From Pyxicephalus adspersus (taxonomy: Eukaryota; Chordata; Amphibia; Anura; Pyxicephalidae): 64,000 nucleotides of DNA. The position numbers and the translations under genes were made by a program. The DNA lies in the NCBI RefSeq assembly GCF_032062135.1, contig NC_092868.1, positions 45,935,075 through 45,999,074 of the forward strand, written 5' to 3'. The notes under the pieces were generated by a model, which was not told the origin of the DNA, searched no databases, and was given only the letters and a program-made list of their open reading frames with translations. Below are positions 57,689 through 64,000 of the stretch, one piece after another. Each line of letters begins with the position of its first letter. The stretch's first letter is position 1.

Positions 57689-57800
57689 CGTCTCCGTCCC
57701 CCGGCTGACACCTGTCGCGCTCACATCCCCGGCACCCGTCACGTGACCTCACCGGTCCCGGCAAGATGTAAGGAGCGCCCGGATTGGAGGAGAGCTGGGG
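57689..57800 (-). promoter_or_regulatory. EFHD2: CpG-rich EFHD2 promoter with perfect E-box palindrome
   Basis: GC-rich DNA with several CpG, immediately upstream of the start codon. GTCACGTGAC at 57738-57747 is a perfect 10-base palindrome of the USF/MITF-TFE type, 50-60 bp from the ATG. No TATA box is seen, as usual for a CpG-type promoter. Confidence 0.55.
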
Positions 57801-57879
57801 GCTGGACCACCGCACGAGAAGGGGGGGTCAGTATGGGGGGAGATCGCAGCATTGCTGGAAGCAGCACCACTGACTGCAC

Positions 57880-59115
57880 TACACAAACATCATCCTCATC
57901 ATCACCCCCATCATCACCCCCATCATCCTCATCCCTAATACACAGACATCATCACAATACAGAGGGCATAGCATCAGCACCAATACTGCTATACAAATCA
58001 TCATTATCATCCACACCACTACTTCTATACAGTACATATCCTACTATGATCACTCTATACATATCATCATCCCTACTACAGATACCACAATACAGAGACA
58101 GCACAAATACTAATATACATATCATCCTTATCATCACCCCCATCCCTAATACACAGACATCGTCACAATACAGAGGGCACAGCATCAGCACCAATACTGC
58201 TATACAAATCATCATTATCATCCACACCATCATCATCCACTCCACTACTTCTATACAGTACATATCCTACTATGATCACTCTATACATATCATCATCCCT
58301 ACTACAGATACCACAATACAGAGACAGCACAAATACTAATATACATATCCTCATCCCTAATACACAGACCTCATCAGCATTATCACAATAGAGAGCGCAC
58401 AGCATCAGGACCAATATTATACATATCTCATCCTCATCATCCACACCACTACTACTATAGATATCTCACCATCATCACACAATACAGAGAGCACAACATA
58501 GCACCAATACTGCCATACAAATCATCATCACAATACAGAGAGCACTGCTATACAAATCATCATAATCAATGTAATCTCCACTACAGACACCACATCATCA
58601 TCCACACCACTACTACTATACAGTACATATCTCACCATCCTCATCATCACCACAATACAGAGAGCACAGAATCAGCACCACTATACATGTCTTCATTCCT
58701 ACTACAGATACCATATTTTAACAACACAGAGCACAGGATCAACACCAAAAACAGCATAAATATCTCATCACCATCATCAGTCTCATCCCTACTATGAAGC
58801 CCCCATCATCAGCACCACTACTACTTCTCTACATATTTCATCATCATCATTCCCATCAAATCACAGAGCCCATCATCCGTACCAATATTAGTATAAGTAT
58901 CCCATGATCATCCTCAGCACCAGTATCACTACATCCCTACTAAAAAGACCCCATCAATATCATTATCCTACCTTTCATCATCATCATCCCTATCACCATC
59001 TCTTTTACAGAGATTACTATTATTATTATAATCCTTATCTGCAACATTCCTATTACAGAGACCACATCATCATCATCATCAATACTCCTACAGATATCTC
59101 ATCTTCATTAGCACC
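57880..59115. repeat. TCATCA/ATACA-rich tandem DNA with a ~211-bp higher-order repeat
   Basis: The block starting ccctaatacacagacatc at 57933 recurs at about 58144 and partly again at about 58353. It carries agcatcagcaccaatactgc and tcctactatgatcactctat in each copy. Downstream the pattern decays into (TCA)n and (TAT)n mixtures up to about 59100. Long open frames here on both strands are products of the periodicity. Confidence 0.85.
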
Positions 59116-62100
59116 AACCCATTACCTCTTTGCCATGACTTCTGAATAATCCAAGCTGCCATCTTTGAAAATAGATCATCTGATCTTGCATTGGTTCTTT
59201 TCTTCCGATGGTTGGGTTTGTGGGGCGGATTTCCCATTGGAGTTTGTGACATTTCCCACCTTTGATGATGGAGAATTGAGTAGTCACTAACACTTTGAGT
59301 TTTCGCACAACCTGGGTACTTATACCCTACATCCAAGGGACTCCATATATCACATTTGTCTGAATTCCAGCATGTGTGCAAGGCATCAGTGGTCACCACC
59401 ATGACTCCATGTCTACAGCTCATAAAGCACAAATGCCTGAAAAAATGAAAATTCAAATTGCCTGGCTGGCCCCTACTGATCCCTTTTTTCAAAATGGATC
59501 TGACCTTGAACAAGCATACAGAGGCCAGCATTGTCACTGCTGATGTTATTCACCCAAGATCGCCCTACACAGACACACACAAAATCCAATGTCATCATTT
59601 ATTAACAAAGACAAAAGTGAACTAATTACACATTTATCTCCAAGTTAAACCAATCAGCAAGCAAAATTCACTAAAAATAAACTATACAGATAAGGAATTA
59701 CCGAACGTCATGGAAGGGTCACCAGGGATCATTAATTGAGATTTTAGTTTACATAAGACCTACAAATGGCCAATGAGATGCAAAAGTTTAATTTTTGTAT
59801 GCAAATAGCACTGACTTGAAATTGAGCCAATCACAACCCTGTAGCTGCAGTGTTTGATTAGTCCATCTCATTGATATTCTTAATAGGAACAGAGGAGATG
59901 AAAGATAAAATATTTCATCTAACCCAGGCACAACTGTAACAGGCCTTTGCCAACCTTTTCAGCCAGCAATATCTTAATGGTAACCTGTACTGGAAGAGAT
60001 ATGGGGGCGGACATTGCTGACCTTATTCTGAGAATGCCCTATGCCTGCCTGTTTTGATTTCAGTGCTCTCCAAGCCACTGATCTGGAGCATGCATGCAAC
60101 TAAAAAAGTCTGAACCTCAGAACCTGCCTGCCTATGGATTCTGGCCAAGTGACTACAACCTACATACCAATAAAAGTACCTTTAACAGGCACTTATTTTT
60201 TGACCATATTGCTGCTTTCTGAAATTGTTATTGCGGACAAAAAGAACATTAGTAACATGCCCAAAGTAAAGCAAAAAAACAGAAACAAACCTATTGTGAC
60301 AATACCAGCACATTGTAAAATAAGTGTTGCATTACATTAGAAATGTGACAATTGCACAGCACCCTCTAGTGGTGAATGAGATTATAACCACTGCAAAGTG
60401 AGTCACTGCCACAGCCATATGTCACAGTGGAGGCTTACTAAATGTCATTTCTTTCCCCCAGCAAATCTTTGTTCTAAATATGTTTCCTGAAAAGAGAGAC
60501 ACTTATAATTTAGCATTTGCATACATATATCTTATATATGTCAGGGGCTTGTCTGTGTGATTAAAGGAAAGCAACTGGACGAATATTGCCAAAAAGAAAT
60601 TGCTGTTCCCCTATTCTAAACAAACTGTGCTTGGCGACCTGAATCAGAAATTGGCTTACAGCCAGAGCTCAACTATGTGTGAATTGCAGTATACCATAGG
60701 TGTGGATGGGCCTGTATAGAACACACCCAGCTGCAGCCTATCCATGTGAACCAGTTACAGGATTTCTGTTTGAGATACATTTGCACACAGTAACATTTGT
60801 TTTACTGCAAGAAAATCAATAGGGTGACCAGGAGATGAATGGTGTCATGGGGCTACAAAGGTTTATATATGAGAGACATTTAGTGACCTTCCTGCAGGAC
60901 AATGGTCTGCAGCTACTTCTTATTTGCTTGTAATCATTGGAGAGATGTGTGAAATGTTTTATACTCTAAGCAGTTCACACTGCTGTCTTGAAGGGGAACT
61001 CCAGGAATGCCTATTGCAGAGTTACCCCAGCACCAGAAGGGTATAAATGATCATTTCTTTCTGGACGGGATGTAACAAGCCCTTCTACCTTCTCCCCCAT
61101 GAGTAGAGATCTCCCATTCTCTCCAAATGTCTTGATTGTGACCAGCACTCTCACTTACAATGCAGGGCTATGGGTTCTGCATCAATATGTGATGCCAGTG
61201 CTGCCAACCACAGCATGGAGAAGAGGCTGCAAGAGATCAATCACACAAAAGAGACGTCTGGCAGAATAAGAACATTTAAGAAAGAACATTTTACTTCTGC
61301 TTACATAATAATAAAAAAATGTTTACTTAAAATGTACCTTTGCAGTTGGGCGACCCTCACACTGCATGGGTGTTTTTTAACTATTGTTAGAGTTCAGCTT
61401 TAAATCTGTGCAATGGTAACCTAAATAATAAAGGGAGTGATGATGCCTAACCCAGGAACCCATGAGGCTCAATACTCAAAAGTGAACACACCGGATTAGG
61501 GATCCTTATTCTAAGAAAGTAACTTTTTTTTTTGGCGAGTCCAATGAGAATTAAATGAGTCACATGGCTGAAAAAGTTTCCCTTCTGTAAAAACTTTGGG
61601 AATTGATCTTGCTGGCACAATGTCCATTCATAGAAAAGTAACAAACGTACCCGAGTCAAACCTTGCAAGTAACCCCTTGGCACACACACCCTACACTTCG
61701 AAAAAATATTTGGTGCTCCTTGTCGACGAGACAATTACTAGACCTGAGCATTGTAATGTGACCGGGGAAATGACCTCCAAAAAGAGATTTTGGTGCCAGC
61801 TTTGATGAAGAAAGACATTGCACAGTAATGATGGCAAGGCGAATATTAGGAGTACAGGGGGGGGGGGGGTCACCATTTACCAAGACTCCGCCATTTTTTT
61901 TATGCTGAATTGGCATATGACAGCGAGTTTCGCAATGATTCACTCTACATGCGATTCATCTCTGCTCTGACCCATAACAAACACACAGCCCATTCTCCTG
62001 TACACACGCACCAGGCTTCAATAAACGTGTGAATTTTCTGACATGAATAGTCCTACAAGGTTTATAGAAATGCAGAATTCTTTACAAACAAACAGCGGGT

Positions 62101-62986
62101 GATACAGACAGCTGGACATTACAGAACATTCAAGAATATTTATACATATTTATATATCCAATATGTGCACAAACATGTAGAATTTTATCAAACAGTGGGT
62201 GAAGATTGGAGCATTTTTTAGATTTGTATTGTGGTCCGATACAAATTTTCCCTCATTTCCTGCCCTGAGATTCTTCTTAGAAAGATTTTTCTTGCTTCCT
62301 GTCTTAGAAGTAAACTTAATTCAATAAAGAACGGGGAAAAACTTAGGGTAACTCCATTTCACCCAAATATTAAATTTTTTTTTTTTTATAGTAACCACTA
62401 CTCTAAAACAAGAGCATAATTAGTGTATAACAACATAGGCAAGGCAAAAATATTATTTGCAGGAGGGAATAAATACAGATCCCCTGGCCTTCAGGACATT
62501 ATTTTCTACATGAGTGGAAAAAAAATAAATGAAAGAATGTGAACATTTTTTCCCTCCCTTTTATTTCCTGTGGCGTCTTTAGGACAGGAAGTGAAATCTC
62601 CCTAATGGGGTGCAGACAAAAAAATAACTGGATAGGGGGATTCTATTCCTTCCCTGCTCTATACAAAACTTGAAAACATTAGGACAGGATGTACACTTTT
62701 ATCCTAGACAACAGACAAGGTGACTGTGAAGCCTTTTTGTGATTTTATGCTGCCAATGACAGAAAATAAAGGGACAAAATGGCAACAAAAACATTCTTTA
62801 GACAACAATACGCCTAATAGCAAAAATTTTTGCTTCAAGGTATGAGGAGACATTTTATTTTCTGAGTGACCGCGGAGCCAGTGATGGCAATCGCCATGGA
62901 AATGCTGACAGGCCGCAGCCTAATATGTCATAGATACAAAATGGCATCCGTCTGCTGAAGTATTCAAGCAGCTTGCCTGTTTTTAC
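59116..62986. other. Intergenic region between EFHD2 and TMEM51
   Basis: No exon was recognised. FHAD1, which lies between TMEM51 and EFHD2 in human as I recall, is not seen in these 3.9 kb. A poly(G) run of 13 lies at 61857-61869 and a T run near 62374. An open frame at 59088-59537 (minus) has no recognisable motif. Confidence 0.5.
60357..60373 (-). promoter_or_regulatory. CTCF-like motif, weak
   Basis: The minus strand reads caccactagagggtgctg, similar to the CTCF core but with T in place of C in GGCGC. Short CTAG-containing sequences like this are also part of some repeats. Confidence 0.3.
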
Positions 62987-62992
62987 TTTATT
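62987..62992 (-). promoter_or_regulatory. TMEM51: Candidate AATAAA poly(A) signal for TMEM51
   Basis: AATAAA on the minus strand about 276 nt after the TMEM51 stop. The 3' UTR between them includes a poly(A) tract (about 63199-63217, plus strand). Confidence 0.4.
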
Positions 62993-63267
62993 GAAAACAA
63001 AAACGAATGGTTGCACTGGTCACCAAAGTTTACTTTCATTTCCTAACATTACTTATTCATATATCTAATAAAGGCATGGCGGATATTACTACTAGGCCCG
63101 AAGCAGGGCTAGAGTATTGTCAGCAGACTGCCCTGTCAGTCACAAAACTGAATACATTTAGGCAACGCCTAAAAAACAGTTTATATCACAAAAAAGTAAA
63201 AAAAAAAAAAAAAAAATATCCTCAAAAGGTAAACTACAAACTACATTTTTTCCACAGCAACAAAAGT

Positions 63268-63667
63268 CTAAACAGGTTGGTTAGAGCCAATCTGTTTATC
63301 TTCATATTGTGGCGGTGGGGTTATAGGTTCAATCTTCTGCGTATCCGCCATCTTGTTATGACCTGACAGGTTAAGTCTGAATTCCTTAAGGTGAAGTTTA
63401 TCAGATTTAATCCTTCGAACGTTCAAAGGTTTTTTCTCTTTCCCAGATCGTGAATTTGTCCTTTGCGGTTGCTCTGCTTTTGCAGATGCGGCATTGGGCC
63501 TGGTTGGCGTCGTCTCGTCCAGTTCAGTCAAAGACTCGTAAGATGGAAGTGAAATGCTCATTCTCTGGTTTCCATCGGCTTCTGTAGCTTGTCGAGGTTC
63601 GAAATCCATTCTCATCACTTCCTCGTAGCTGGGGGCGGAATACCTCGGGGAATTGGGTTCTTCCAGA
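63268..63667 (-). CDS. TMEM51: TMEM51 last coding exon (C-terminal cytoplasmic region)
   Basis: On the minus strand the acceptor ttccctgcag precedes LEEPNSPRYSAPSYEEVMRM. Later motifs are SLPSYESLTELDETTPT, RRIKSDKLHLKEFRLNL and EPITPPPQYED, with stop at 63268-63270; 132 complete codons before the stop. I recognise TMEM51 from SLPSYESL.LDETTPT, VRRIKS.KLHLK.FR and the final TPPPQY. The protein has two membrane segments in its N-terminal half, which lies upstream of the window. This exon is the proline-, serine- and lysine-rich tail, with a PPxY motif (PPQY) that could bind WW domains. Function is largely unknown. It is co-oriented with EFHD2, as in human. Confidence 0.9.
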
Positions 63668-63791
63668 CTGCAGGGAACAATAATACAGGATCAGTAAACT
63701 TAAAAAACAAGCAGAGAATATCCCACAGGTGATTTAGATAGTATGTACCTGGCACATCCTAGAAATAACAAGTATTTAGAAAAAAGTAAGC

Positions 63792-63832
<41 letters not shown>

Positions 63833-64000
63833 AATATATTTCCATGTTGTTTAGATATATAATCCTACACAGTACGAATAACTCTCATAGTTCTCCCCAG
63901 AGCTTTTTAGCCGGTTGCTCCGCCCGGCTGATTTGAATACCCCGCCCAGCTCTCGGCAGCTCTCATTCTCGGATGCACGGATCTCAGGCTGCTCTGTGTC
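63668..64000 (-). other. TMEM51: TMEM51 intron (partial) with AT microsatellite and GC-rich repeat
   Basis: Upstream of the last exon. (TA)n runs from about 63793 to 63828. From about 63890, ctttttagccggttgctccg and following GC-rich sequence resembles a repeat I have seen in frog genomic DNA, continuing off the window. Confidence 0.5.

Noticed and set aside
57384..57815. 143-codon minus-strand open frame overlapping EFHD2 exon 1
   Set aside because: A different frame from MAGDEL...; its Arg/Gly-rich content is a GC-rich shadow.
57122..58339. A 405-codon open frame on the plus strand
   Set aside because: It runs through the 36-bp minisatellite, antisense across EFHD2 exon 1 and into the TCATCA array. 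Its length comes from periodic sequence lacking stops.
59088..59537. 149-codon open frame, minus strand
   Set aside because: No recognisable domain and no exon-like boundaries. Its 3' end lies in the TCATCA array.

Overview
The window is nuclear DNA of a vertebrate, most likely an anuran amphibian. It carries four ordinary vertebrate genes with GT-AG introns of 1-9 kb in AT-rich DNA. The rest is interspersed repeats of kinds I associate with frogs: short elements ending in a shared tail (core taatatgttggcgctatata), palindromic MITEs, small hAT-like elements and hammerhead-like repeats. I cannot name the species. There is no bacterial operon, CRISPR array, phage or plasmid here.

Layout. (1) 2625-12932, plus strand: the last four coding exons of RIMKLA, an ATP-grasp ligase that makes N-acetylaspartylglutamate. 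Its first exon lies upstream of the window. (2) 12933-28635: a 15.7 kb intergenic block between two convergent genes, holding a decayed protein-coding repeat (20660-22250, minus), a ~30-bp minisatellite (22915-23580) with a small hAT-like element inside it, a SINE and several MITEs. (3) 28636-39254, minus strand: complete ZMYND12, eight coding exons, 367 codons plus stop, with an N-terminal MYND zinc finger and a helical-repeat body. The convergent RIMKLA/ZMYND12 arrangement matches human 1p34.2 as I recall it. (4) 39255-42654: the ZMYND12 promoter, with RFX-like and CTCF-like motifs, then a ~22-bp minisatellite. (5) 42655-57688, minus strand: complete EFHD2 (swiprosin-1), four coding exons, 193 aa, two EF-hands and a C-terminal coiled coil. 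(6) 57689-63267: a CpG-rich EFHD2 promoter with a perfect GTCACGTGAC E-box, then long TCATCA-rich tandem DNA. (7) 63268-63667, minus strand: the last coding exon of TMEM51.

The exon models were built by hand. All internal junctions are in phase, and the encoded proteins were recognised from knowledge of the families; no database search was run. The genes act in unrelated processes (neuropeptide synthesis, sperm axoneme, calcium-regulated actin binding, an uncharacterised membrane protein), so they are neighbours rather than a pathway.

The less ordinary content is in the repeats. Four sites share a hammerhead-ribozyme-like core, two of them with matching stem I arms, and one lies between 69-bp inverted arms. 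Two degenerate copies of an unnamed coding repeat are visible. There is a 120-bp near-perfect hairpin in ZMYND12 intron 4, and a three-element transposon nest at 46139-46970 whose order of insertion can be read from target-site duplications.
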